The notes below the pieces were generated by a model that worked only from the letters and a program-made list of their open reading frames with translations, ran no database searches and was not told the DNA's origin. The translations under genes and the position numbers were made by a program. A stretch of DNA of 64,000 nucleotides from Acetomicrobium hydrogeniformans ATCC BAA-1850 (lineage in GTDB: Bacteria > Synergistota > Synergistia > Synergistales > Acetomicrobiaceae): the NCBI RefSeq assembly GCF_000160455.2, contig NZ_ACJX03000001.1, positions 1,808,001-1,872,000 on the forward strand, given 5' to 3'. Shown here piece by piece: positions 1-7,860 of the stretch. The first letter of the stretch is position 1. The number at the start of each line of letters is the position of its first letter.

Positions 1-1
1 T

Positions 2-688
2 GTAGAGTATTACAATACCGCCCAAAAGGAAATATCCTGGTTATCCGAAAGTCTCGTCGAACTGGAAAGATTAAAAGACGAGCTAAGCAAATTAAAAAAA
101 GACGTGAGCCAGCACGCGCTTGATCTACGCGCTTCTCGAATTAAAATAGCGAAGGAATTAGAAGAAGCCGTCAATTCTCATTTAAAGGATCTTGGAATGG
201 AGACTACTACGCTTACGATCAAAGTTGAGGAATTGAAGAAGGTTCGATCCAGCGGAGCGGAATCGATCAGTTTTATGATAGAGGCAAACGGCAATGCGCC
301 GTCACCTATTTCCAAAATAGCCTCAGGAGGGGAATTGAGTCGAATTTTGTTGGCACTGCAAATGGCATTACCGGAGGAAACCCTGCCCAAATTGCTGATA
401 GTCGATGAAGTGGAAGCCGGGTTGGGAGGCAAGGCTGCTCTGTTGGCCGGCCTTAAGCTTAAGGAGCTTTCGACTAAATGCCAGATTATACTCATAACCC
501 ATGAGGCTACCATTGCATCCCTTGCGGACCAGCATTTTCGGGTAACAAAGGAGGGTGAGGAATCTTACGTCAAAGAGTTAAACGAAGAGGAAAGGGTGCA
601 GGAAATTGCGAGGATGTTGTCGGGTACTAGCGAAATAAAAGAAGCTGTAGTCCACGCAGAAAGATTGCTTAGGCTTCGCGATGAATAG
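2..688 (+). CDS. recN: DNA repair protein RecN, C-terminal part
   Basis: Partial gene: the reading frame is already open at the first base and its start lies upstream of the window. RecN is an SMC-like ATPase that acts at DNA double-strand breaks. The visible 228 residues hold the end of the coiled coil (charged, Lys/Glu-rich) and then the C-terminal ATPase half: the ABC-type signature region (SGGELSRILLALQ), a Walker B (LLIVDEVEAGLGG) and the switch histidine region (IILITHEATIASLAD). The tail (MLSGTSEIKEAVVHAERLL) is typical of RecN. About 600 bases of non-coding DNA follow, so it is the last gene of its unit. Confidence 0.93.
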   Translation, partial: VEYYNTAQKEISWLSESLVELERLKDELSKLKKDVSQHALDLRASRIKIAKELEEAVNSHLKDLGMETTTLTIKVEELKKVRSSGAESISFMIEANGNAPSPISKIASGGELSRILLALQMALPEETLPKLLIVDEVEAGLGGKAALLAGLKLKELSTKCQIILITHEATIASLADQHFRVTKEGEESYVKELNEEERVQEIARMLSGTSEIKEAVVHAERLLRLRDE

Positions 689-958
689 TATTATAAAACT
701 TGTCTAATTTTGCCTATTTAACGATTATAGTAATTGAAGTAAAATACTACGAAAGATGCCAATTCCTTCATTGACACTTAACTCCTGTAAGGCTCCTTTT
801 TGTATTATATTTTTAAGCTGCTCATGTATCCGCGAAAACTTTCATAATCGGCCATGTTATGCAACAATGTTGCATTTATTGTTATTGTAAAAGGTAAAAT
901 TTTCTTTTTTTGATTAATAAACTATCTTGAATAAAACGTTTATTGATGCTACGATTAC
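689..958. other. intergenic AT-rich stretch, nothing recognised
   Basis: AT-rich DNA between recN and the molybdenum leader. I see no open frame with a ribosome binding site and no strong terminator after recN. It must hold the promoter for the downstream leader, but no clear -35/-10 pair stands out. Confidence 0.4.
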
Positions 959-975
959 GTGTATAAAATATACAC
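959..975. promoter_or_regulatory. perfect 7-3-7 palindrome, operator candidate
   Basis: GTGTATA-AAA-TATACAC is a perfect inverted repeat of two 7-base arms. It ends 5 bases before the conserved start of the candidate Moco riboswitch, so it would lie around the -10 region or start of that transcript. The TATAAA inside it could itself be a -10 element. The binding protein is unknown. Confidence 0.4.
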
Positions 976-980
976 ATATT

Positions 981-1095
981 GCTCCGAGCCATTTAACCTA
1001 AAGACCCTTCATGGGATCCATGGTTTCTGGCCAATGGGTATCTTTGGAAACGAAGATGCCTCCCATGTTTGGAAAGGAGGAGACGCTGAAGAGTG
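981..1095 (+). ncRNA. candidate Moco (molybdenum/tungsten cofactor) riboswitch
   Basis: The stretch opens with GCTCCGAGCC (981-990). It carries a hairpin capped by a GAAA tetraloop (stem 1041-1046/1051-1056), and the block CCTCC (1059-1063), which can pair either with GGAGG (1076-1080) or, as CCCAT (1062-1066), with ATGGG (1034-1038). The order of conserved start, GNRA hairpin, CCTCC and GGAGGA followed by ACGCTG resembles my recollection of the Moco RNA motif, usually found ahead of molybdopterin genes. The next gene encodes a molybdopterin-dependent hydroxylase and a terminator lies between, which supports the call. A covariance-model search was not possible here. Confidence 0.7.
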
Positions 1096-1129
1096 CTTAC
1101 AGACACAGATGTAAGTTTTCTTTGGCTGA

Positions 1130-1163
1130 AAAGGGTCGCCTCCTAAAGAGACGACCCTTTTTT
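1130..1163 (+). terminator. intrinsic terminator of the Moco leader
   Basis: Nine-base stem (AAAGGGTCG 1130-1138 with CGACCCTTT 1152-1160) followed directly by a T-run. It sits after the riboswitch candidate and before the Mo-hydroxylase start, the place expected for transcription attenuation. A second small hairpin (CTTAC 1096-1100 with GTAAG 1111-1115) lies between aptamer and terminator. Confidence 0.8.
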
Positions 1164-1296
1164 CAACCTCCTTTAGCGTTAGATGGATGCTTTAAGGCTG
1201 GTATGGCAAATTAGTAATTTAAAGAAAGGAGGTTACGCGGGTCGAAGTTTGCCATATTTGAGCTTTAGGGCGTTCGAAAAAACGAGGAGGGAAACC

Positions 1297-4092
1297 ATGA
1301 AACAGTATTTAAGAAAAAGCATCAAGGTCAACGGATGTCCCCACCACGTAGTTGCCTCCCCCGAGGCCATGCTGGTCAACATAATTCGAAAACAACTCGG
1401 GCTAACGGGAACGAAGCTCGGATGCGGATCAGGACAATGCGGAGCATGTGAAGTTATAATGAACGGCAAACTCGTACGTTCCTGCATCGTAAGATGGGAT
1501 AAGGTGCCTGAAGACGCTGAAATTCAGACCATCGAAGGTTTAGGGACGCCGGACAAGCTCCACGCCCTTCAGTGGGCATACGTAAAGACGGGTGCCATAC
1601 AATGCGGCTTCTGCACGCCGGGTTTCATAATGAGTTCCAAGGCCTTGATTGACGAAAACCCAAACCCGACCAGAGAAGAGGTTCGCGATTGGTTTCAGAA
1701 GAACAGAAACGCCTGCAGATGCACCGGTTACATCCAGATTGTCGATGCAGTCATGCTTGCTGCTAAAGTCTTGCGCGGCGAAGAACAAATGACGGATTTC
1801 TCGGAACTTGCACGAGACGGGAAAATATGGGGAAGCCATTATCCAAGGCCAAGCGCAGTATATAAGGCCACCGGTACATGGGACTTTGGCGATGACGTGG
1901 CGTTAAAGCTGCCTGATGAGACGTTATTTGCTGCCTGCGTATGTCCTGAAACTCATCATGCCATAGTCAAAAAGATAGATTTCAGCGAAGCAGAAAAGAT
2001 GCCCGGGGTATATAAGATCGTAACGGCAGCGGACATCTACGCAAATAAGGGCACGAACAGAATAAGGGGCCAGGTGGGATCTAAGACCGCTACGACCAAC
2101 GGATGGGAACGCCGAATCCTCGTAGAAGAAGGAGACAAGATCCGTCAGTGGGGGGAGGCAGTTGCCATTGTGTGTGCCGACACAGAAGAGCACGCAAGGG
2201 CAGCGGCCGACGCTGTAAAAGTAAAGATTGAAGAGCTGCCCCCGCTTTTAAACGTCAAAGACGCCATGACACCTAATGCCGTAAAGGTGCATGAGGACAT
2301 ACCCGATATAGACGGAATACCTAACGTGTTCAACAAACGACCCATAAAGAAGGGCAAAGACCCCAGGGAAGATCTGGACAAAGCCCCCTACGTAGTTGAT
2401 GATGAATTTTACAGTTCAAGACAGCCCCATCTGACGATAGAGACCGATTGCGGATTCGGCTATTTCGACGAAGAAGGCCGTCTGGTGCTTCAGACTAAAA
2501 GCATTTGTGTGTACCGCCATCAACTCATGATTGCCCGCGGTTTGGGATTACCCCCTTCGAAGATCCGCGTCATACAAAATAATATGGGTGCCACATTCGG
2601 TTACAAGGTCGGCCCAACAAACGAACACTTAATTGGTGCATGTGTAATCGCCACGGGAAGGCCCGTTTATATGAGACTCGACATGAAAGAGCACATCGTT
2701 CGCACGCCCAAGAGGTCGCCATTTTTGATGAGGATTCGTGTAGGGGCAGACGAAAATGGCAAGCTGGTAGGCCTTGAACACACCTGGTACGTAGACCATG
2801 GACCGTATTCCGAATCCAGCCAGGATTTAACCAACAAGGGCGGACAGTTCATGCTTGCGCCTTACAGGGTAAACAATATCCGGGGTTGCGGTTACACCGT
2901 ATTTACCAATCATAAATGGTGCACGGCCTTTAGATGTTATGGCGGACCTCAAACCTATTTCGGAGGAGAGCTTGCTATAGACATGTTGGCCGAAAGGGTA
3001 GGAATGGATCCCTTGGATTTCCGCGAGAAGAATTTAATTCAGCCAGGTGACACGCTACCTAGCGGTCAAAGACCGGAAGTTTATCCGCTTCAGACCATGA
3101 TCACTCATATACGGCCCCTTTACGAAGAGGCCAAAAAGCAAGCTGCCGCTTTGTCAAACGACAAGATAAAGCGAGGCGTAGGCGTAGCCATAGGTATTTA
3201 CAACTCAAACGACGACGGCCCCGACGAGGCAAACAGCCATATCGAGCTGACCAAAGACGGAGTAATACTTTACAACACATGGGAAGATCACGGACAGGGA
3301 GCAGACATGGGTTGTGTCGGCACGGCACACGAGGCGCTAAGGCCGTTAGGTTTAAGGCCTGATCAAATAAAACTTGTCTGCAACGATACAGCCAAGGCTC
3401 CCAACAGTGGAGCGGCAGCAGCCAGTCGTTCTCAGGTCATGGTCGGGATGGCCATCATAGACAGTTGCCGAAAACTACTTGACGCAATGCGAAAGCCTGA
3501 CGGCACGTATAGGACTTACGACGAGATGATAGCAGAAGGCATACCTACTTACTACGAAGGCTACTACAAGGCGACCGTGAGAAACGTAAATGGTGAGATT
3601 CAAAACTGCACGGGCATGGACGATGAAACAGGCCAGGGCTATCCCTTCGCCAATCACATGTTCGGCCTCTTTTTAGCAGAGGTGTCAGTGGACGTAACGA
3701 CAGGAGAGGTAAAGGTCGATCGCATGACGCTGGCATGTGATGTGGGAAAGATCAATAACTACGCCGTCGTTGAAGGGCAGCTTTACGGAGGCATCGCCCA
3801 GGGCATAGGGTTTGCATTGAAGGAAAACTTCGAGGACGTGAAAAAACACAACAACCTCTTAGCTTGCGGGTTTCCTTACATTAAAGATATACCCGACAAT
3901 ATCCGCCTGATACACATGGAATCTCCCAGGGAGTTCGGTCCCTTTGGCGCTTCCGGCACAGGGGAAGTCCCCCTTTCTGCCCCTCATGCTGCTATAATAA
4001 ATGCGATACATAACGCCTGTGGCATCAGGCTTAAGACGATTCCGGCAACTCCAGATTTGATATTAATGTCATTGGAGGAGGCCAAAAAATGA
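1297..4092 (+). CDS. molybdopterin-dependent aldehyde oxidoreductase (Mop/xanthine dehydrogenase family)
   Basis: Single-chain Mo-hydroxylase of 931 residues, close to the length of Desulfovibrio Mop (about 907), which oxidises aldehydes to acids. Residues 1-75 are a plant-type [2Fe-2S] domain (Cys43, 48, 51, 63); residues 76-160 are the second, helical [2Fe-2S] domain (Cys103, 106, 140, 142); the rest is the molybdopterin-binding part in two halves. The active-site glutamate is visible near the end (GASGTGEVPLSAP, Glu890). There is no FAD domain, so electrons probably leave to a ferredoxin or similar carrier. The start is ATG 1297 with GAGGAGGG five bases upstream; an in-frame ATG at 1183 lies just after the leader terminator and lacks a site. 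The substrate is not predictable. Confidence 0.9.
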   Translation: MKQYLRKSIKVNGCPHHVVASPEAMLVNIIRKQLGLTGTKLGCGSGQCGACEVIMNGKLVRSCIVRWDKVPEDAEIQTIEGLGTPDKLHALQWAYVKTGAIQCGFCTPGFIMSSKALIDENPNPTREEVRDWFQKNRNACRCTGYIQIVDAVMLAAKVLRGEEQMTDFSELARDGKIWGSHYPRPSAVYKATGTWDFGDDVALKLPDETLFAACVCPETHHAIVKKIDFSEAEKMPGVYKIVTAADIYANKGTNRIRGQVGSKTATTNGWERRILVEEGDKIRQWGEAVAIVCADTEEHARAAADAVKVKIEELPPLLNVKDAMTPNAVKVHEDIPDIDGIPNVFNKRPIKKGKDPREDLDKAPYVVDDEFYSSRQPHLTIETDCGFGYFDEEGRLVLQTKSICVYRHQLMIARGLGLPPSKIRVIQNNMGATFGYKVGPTNEHLIGACVIATGRPVYMRLDMKEHIVRTPKRSPFLMRIRVGADENGKLVGLEHTWYVDHGPYSESSQDLTNKGGQFMLAPYRVNNIRGCGYTVFTNHKWCTAFRCYGGPQTYFGGELAIDMLAERVGMDPLDFREKNLIQPGDTLPSGQRPEVYPLQTMITHIRPLYEEAKKQAAALSNDKIKRGVGVAIGIYNSNDDGPDEANSHIELTKDGVILYNTWEDHGQGADMGCVGTAHEALRPLGLRPDQIKLVCNDTAKAPNSGAAAASRSQVMVGMAIIDSCRKLLDAMRKPDGTYRTYDEMIAEGIPTYYEGYYKATVRNVNGEIQNCTGMDDETGQGYPFANHMFGLFLAEVSVDVTTGEVKVDRMTLACDVGKINNYAVVEGQLYGGIAQGIGFALKENFEDVKKHNNLLACGFPYIKDIPDNIRLIHMESPREFGPFGASGTGEVPLSAPHAAIINAIHNACGIRLKTIPATPDLILMSLEEAKK

Positions 4093-4502
4093 CGAATAAA
4101 GACCTTGAGCAACCCTTAGCAGGAAAGCTGGAAGATCTCCCAGAACTTAAAGCTTTTTCCCTTGGCGAAGGCGTGGTAAAGCGAATAGTCTTCGGACCGG
4201 AGCGTTTCTTCGATGATTATGTGGTTCGTTTCTTTACCCTTCCGCCAAACAGGATGATCTCCGAACACCAACACGAATGGCCGCACTACCTGATCACCCT
4301 GGAAGGGCACGGCCAGGTCATCATAGAAGGAGTCACGTGGGACCTGCCTGAAAAGTCCTGGGCCTTCGTGCCGCCTGACGTTTCTCATTCCTACGGAAAC
4401 GCCTCGGACAAACCCTTTAGATTCCTCTGCATAGTGCCGTGGTTTGGAGATCCCGACGGCAAGCGCGCAAGGGCAAGATTAGAAAGAACAAAGAGGGAGT
4501 AA
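4089..4502 (+). CDS. cupin-domain protein
   Basis: 137-residue single-cupin protein. Its start overlaps the stop of the Mo-hydroxylase (ATGA), so the two are translationally coupled. The first cupin motif is clear (EHQHEWPHYLITLEG, metal-ligand His and Glu), and the second half keeps a later histidine (PPDVSHSYGNASD), giving a plausible metal site in a small beta barrel. Function is unknown; coupling suggests a role with the oxidoreductase, for instance substrate handling or sensing. Charged C-terminal tail, no signal peptide. Confidence 0.8.
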   Translation: MTNKDLEQPLAGKLEDLPELKAFSLGEGVVKRIVFGPERFFDDYVVRFFTLPPNRMISEHQHEWPHYLITLEGHGQVIIEGVTWDLPEKSWAFVPPDVSHSYGNASDKPFRFLCIVPWFGDPDGKRARARLERTKRE

Positions 4503-4549
4503 GATCCAAGCTCCCCAATCCTTAGCCTGGGAATTTGAACCAAAATATG

Positions 4550-4606
4550 AAGGTGGTAAGGATCAGCACAACTCATTTGGGTGAGAAATGTGATTCTTAC
4601 CACCTT
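4550..4606. repeat. 16-bp stem palindrome sharing its arm with the IS leader
   Basis: Arms 4550-4565 and 4591-4606 pair over 16 bases with one G-T pair; inside the loop CTCA (4572-4575) can pair with TGAG (4582-4585). No T-run follows, so it is a poor intrinsic terminator. Its arm GGTGGTAAG recurs at the start of the transposase leader hairpin (4689-4697), and about 20 of 27 bases after it also match, pointing to shared origin. Confidence 0.7.
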
Positions 4607-4686
4607 AGTTATTCATGCTGGCAAAATAGAGCCATCCCCTCAGGCTCTATAATCTTTAGTGTGGAAAATTTGACATGAAAAATATA

Positions 4687-4738
4687 ATGGTGGTAAGAAC
4701 CAACCAAACCCATTAAGAAAGGAGGCTCCTACCACCAT
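4687..4738 (+). promoter_or_regulatory. hairpin burying the transposase start codon
   Basis: ATGGTGGTA (4687-4695) is the exact reverse complement of TACCACCAT (4730-4738), which includes the first two bases of the ATG at 4737. The ribosome binding site (AAAGGAGG, 4717-4724) lies in the loop flank. In RNA read through from outside, this fold would hide the start. Such protection is established for other IS families; here it is inferred from sequence only. Confidence 0.6.
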
Positions 4739-5957
4739 GGCCAAAGGCCATAAATATAATATCACCAATCTGCTCGGATTAGAAGGTCTAAAGGTATTAG
4801 AGGTAGTTGAAGAAGAGGAAGGTTTTATAGTAATTGAAGTTCAGGCCAAAAAGAGAAAGGCGTTTTGTCCTCATTGCGGCTCAAAGCACCTTTACAAACA
4901 CGGCCATGCAAGACCAAGGAGGGTGCTACATGCTTTTATCTGTGGCAAGAGGGTATATCTAAAGATACAGGGACTGCAGAGGTGGAAGTGCAGGATTTGT
5001 GGTCGCACCTTCACTCAAAGGCTTGAAATCTTAAGACCAAAAAGCAGGCTTACCAATATGGCCGAGATGTGGGTACTGTGGTTGCTAAAGTTCATGAGCT
5101 TCAAAGAGGTGGCAAAGCTTCTTCGCATATCCTACGGCAAAATTAAAAAGGTGTTGATGGACTTCGTGAGGATGGCAGACTTGCCGGAATCAATAATAGA
5201 CGACTTAGAAGAACTTCACCTTGGGATAGACGAACACAGCTTTTCTCATCAGGACATGGTGATAGTGGTGACAGACGTAAAGGCGAAGAGGGTGCTTGGA
5301 ATACTAAAGGACGACCGCCTTTCTACCCTGGAGGAGTTTTTAAGGAAGATCCCAAGCCAAAGGGTCAAGGAAGTATGCATAGACATGAAGGAGGGTTTCA
5401 GGAAGCTTGCTCAGAGGTTATTCCCTAAGGCTGACGTGGTCGTAGATCATTTCCACATCATAGCAGACGAAAAAACAGACGCATGGATGAGGCAAGAAGG
5501 ATAGAACAAGACGTACGTAACAAAAGAAAGGTAAGGATACCCAAAAAGATATTCCTCGTGGGATTTGAGCGGTTAAGCGAAAGCGGAAGAGAAAAGCTAG
5601 ACGAGCTTTTAAGCCAATACCCAAACCTCAAGGACTTTTACTGGGCTAAGGAAGCTTTGAGGAAACTTTACAGTGCAAGGGACAAAAAAGAAGCTTTAAG
5701 GCAGTTGGAGCTAGTCATCATGAACTTAAAGGCCTCTGATGATGCTAAAAGCTAGAAGGTGGGCAAATACGCTTAAAAGATGGCGTGAACCCATCTTAAA
5801 CTACTTCGAGGACAATACTACCAACGCCTATACCGAAGGATGTAATACGAAAGTAAAGATGCTGAAACGAATCTCTTTTGGTCTTAGAAACATAGAGGTC
5901 TACGTCAGAAAGATGATGCTAGGGTTCTTGCCACAGAAATCTTTCCACACTATTTGA
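4737..5957 (+). pseudogene. tnp: ISL3-family transposase, two frameshifts
   Basis: Full-length ISL3 transposase of about 406 codons read in three pieces: 4737 to about 5474, then one frame back to about 5748, then the first frame to the stop at 5957. The first shift falls in the A6 run at 5469-5474 (one more A restores EKNRRMDEARRIEQD); the second in the A4 run at 5745-5748 (one less A restores DDAKARRW). Domains: N-terminal zinc fingers (CPHCGSKH and CRICGRTF), a helix-turn-helix, then the DDE catalytic part with IDEHSF, CIDMKEGF and the late TEGCNTKVK glutamate. Catalytic residues are intact. Either real decay, homopolymer sequencing error, or slippage on the A6 run. Confidence 0.85.
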
Positions 5958-5976
5958 AATAGAGCCGATCGACCCA

Positions 5977-6005
5977 TTGACAAATTAAAAATATCCTTGT
6001 AAGAT
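5977..6005 (+). promoter_or_regulatory. promoter of the dap operon
   Basis: TTGACA (5977-5982), 17-base spacer, TAAGAT (6000-6005): a near-consensus house-keeping promoter. Transcription would start near 6012, just before the T-box leader. It begins 11 bases from the end of the insertion sequence, so the insertion left it intact. Confidence 0.75.
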
Positions 6006-6035
6006 TCATGCAACTCGTTTTTTAATATGATAACG

Positions 6036-6297
6036 GCGATGACGCAAGAGGCCGGAGGGTTAAGCATCAACAGAGAGGAGTGTTTACTGAGCTGAGAGGC
6101 GCTCTTGATGTACCGTAAGGCCCAAAGCTTGCGGGAGCTGACATGGAAAGGTAGTATGTAGCCGGAGTACATGTCCGGGTTGCCTCCGTTAAAGGGCTAA
6201 AGAGAGGAACACCCCGCGTTTATTTCATGGGGATGTTCAAGATGGGTGGTACCGCGGGTATTAAAGCTCGTCCCAGTTTTTTGGGACGAGCTTTTTT
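6036..6297 (+). ncRNA. T-box leader, probable lysine specifier, with terminator
   Basis: The T-box core GGGTGGTACCGCGGG (6244-6258) is followed by a strong terminator (13-bp stem 6263-6275/6282-6294 plus T-run). Stem I: a kink-turn-like ATGA (6039-6042) faces GGGA (6133-6136); the next helix is CGCAAG (6043-6048) with CTTGCG (6128-6133); directly beyond it on the 3' side is AAA (6124-6126) followed by the purine G6127, where the specifier codon is expected. AAA is a Lys codon, which fits the lysine-pathway genes downstream. Uncharged tRNA-Lys would pair with AAA and with TGGT in the T-box bulge to allow read-through. T-box class is certain; the specifier is my fold by hand. Confidence 0.9.
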
Positions 6298-6322
6298 ATA
6301 TCCAAATATAGGAGGGATAGAC

Positions 6323-7222
6323 ATGTTCAGGGGAACTGGCACTGCTTTGATAACGCCTTTTAATGAAGGTAAGGTAGATTTTGAGAGCCTCGAAAAGTTA
6401 CTTGATTTTCAAGTCAAAAACGGCGTGGATTTTTTGGTAGTGCTTGGAACCACAGGAGAGGCAGCTACGATCTCAAACTCGGAGAAAAATGAAATCATAC
6501 GTTTTTGCATCAATAAAGTGGGTGGCAAGGTCCCTATTGTAGTCGGAACCGGTTCAAACTGTACTCAAACGACAACTGAGACATCTCTTGCTGCGTTATC
6601 TTTAGGAGCTGACGCCGTATTAATCGTAACACCTTACTACAACAAACCGCCTCAGGAAGGGTTGTTTCGGCACTACGAGAGCATTGCAACGGCATTAAAA
6701 GGGGGGCGGATTATTATTTACAATGTGCCCGGAAGAGCAGGAGTAAACATCATGCCTGAAACTGTCTTAAAGTTGGCGGAAATATCAAACATAGTGGGAA
6801 TTAAAGAAGCATCGGGCAATATGGCTCAGATCGATGCGCTGATAAGGGCAGTAAAGGCTAAGAGAGAGGATTTTGCGGTCTTGTCCGGTAACGACGATCA
6901 GGCCTTTCATATCGTAAACTCAGGAGGAGATGGCGTGATTTCCGTTCTTTCAAACATTGCGCCCAAGGAGACTTCAGATATGGTCCGCCATGCTCTGGAT
7001 GGAAATATGGAAGATGCTCGCAAGCTTCATTTGCGGCTATTTCCCTTGATGAAGGGACTGTTTTGCGAGACGAATCCAATTCCCGTGAAATACGCCGCCA
7101 GTAAGGTGGGCTTGTGCAAAAACGAGCTGCGCCTTCCTTTGGTTCCCGCATCGCAGAAGGCGATGGCGGAAGTTGACAAGGCTATGGCAGAAGGGGGAAT
7201 ACTGCAATGCGTTATGGCTTAG
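6323..7222 (+). CDS. dapA: 4-hydroxy-tetrahydrodipicolinate synthase
   Basis: First step of the DAP/lysine branch: condenses pyruvate with aspartate semialdehyde in the cytoplasm. 299 residues, normal length. TIM barrel with the Thr43-Thr44 pair ([10 protein letters not shown]), catalytic Tyr133 (YNVPGRAG) and Schiff-base Lys161 (GIKEAS). Start ATG 6323 with GGAGGG seven bases upstream; the longer in-frame start at 6227 would lie inside the T-box. First gene of the T-box-controlled operon, and overlaps dapB by 16 bases. Confidence 0.96.
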   Translation: MFRGTGTALITPFNEGKVDFESLEKLLDFQVKNGVDFLVVLGTTGEAATISNSEKNEIIRFCINKVGGKVPIVVGTGSNCTQTTTETSLAALSLGADAVLIVTPYYNKPPQEGLFRHYESIATALKGGRIIIYNVPGRAGVNIMPETVLKLAEISNIVGIKEASGNMAQIDALIRAVKAKREDFAVLSGNDDQAFHIVNSGGDGVISVLSNIAPKETSDMVRHALDGNMEDARKLHLRLFPLMKGLFCETNPIPVKYAASKVGLCKNELRLPLVPASQKAMAEVDKAMAEGGILQCVMA

Positions 7223-7860
7223 TTGGGTCGACCGGCAGGATGGGACAGGAAATTAAGAAGGCCTTTGTCGATCATACCCTCTGTTTGACTGTGGATGCCG
7301 AAAAGACCTGGAGCGACGGCACTCAGCCGGAGGTGATCGTTGATTTCTCCAACAGAAGTTCTCTTCCGAATACCGTCAATTTATGTGTAGAGAATGGGTC
7401 CGCATTAGTCATAGGTACCACCGGTTTGAACGAGGACGACTTTTCGATGTTAAGAGAACTGGGGAAAGATGTTCCGGTCGTGCAGAGTTACAACTTTTCC
7501 CTGGGAGTTAACATTTTAAAAATGATTTTAGCAAGCTACTCAAAGCTGCTTGAGGATTGGGATTCGGAGATCGTCGAAATCCATCACAATAAAAAGAAAG
7601 ATGCTCCGTCCGGGACAGCCATCATGCTTCAGGAAGCATTGAAAAAACCTGCTGTGATGCATTCGCTGAGAATGGGTGGCATTCCGGGAGACCATTCGTT
7701 GATTTTCGCCAATGAAGGAGAAGTGCTTTCCTTCAATCATCGCGCCATCTCCAGGGCTGTATTTGCCTATGGCGCTCTAGAGGCTGCGGAATTTGCCCGA
7801 TCTGCCAATCCCGGATTTTACACCTTCGAGGAGGTATTGCGATGCAAGCTCAAGAAATAA
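7207..7860 (+). CDS. dapB: 4-hydroxy-tetrahydrodipicolinate reductase
   Basis: Second enzyme of the DAP branch, NAD(P)H-dependent. 217 residues, a short form like that of Thermotoga. N-terminal nucleotide-binding loop ([11 protein letters not shown]), then the family motifs [11 protein letters not shown] and the catalytic [15 protein letters not shown]. Overlaps dapA (16 bases) and dapH (19 bases), so translation is likely coupled. Confidence 0.95.
   Translation: MRYGLVGSTGRMGQEIKKAFVDHTLCLTVDAEKTWSDGTQPEVIVDFSNRSSLPNTVNLCVENGSALVIGTTGLNEDDFSMLRELGKDVPVVQSYNFSLGVNILKMILASYSKLLEDWDSEIVEIHHNKKKDAPSGTAIMLQEALKKPAVMHSLRMGGIPGDHSLIFANEGEVLSFNHRAISRAVFAYGALEAAEFARSANPGFYTFEEVLRCKLKK

Larger units (their letters stand above)
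4643..5966 (+). mobile_element. ISL3-family insertion sequence, 1324 bp
   Basis: Ends defined by imperfect inverted repeats: left GGCTCTAT then TAGTGTGGAAA and ATTT; right, read on the other strand from 5966, the same blocks in the same order. The ends sit about 95 bases before and 9 bases after the transposase frame. The 8 bases outside each end (TCCCCTCA and GATCGACC) differ, so no target duplication is visible. The right end is 10 bases before the dap operon -35 box. The only coding content is one frameshifted ISL3 transposase. Size and gene layout fit ISL3 elements (about 1.3-1.5 kb). Confidence 0.85.

Noticed and set aside
1011-1214. 67-codon open frame
   Set aside because: It runs through the riboswitch candidate and its terminator, has no ribosome site and no recognisable protein features.
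4635-5974. Target-site duplication around the insertion sequence
   Set aside because: The flanking octamers differ, so no duplication can be claimed.
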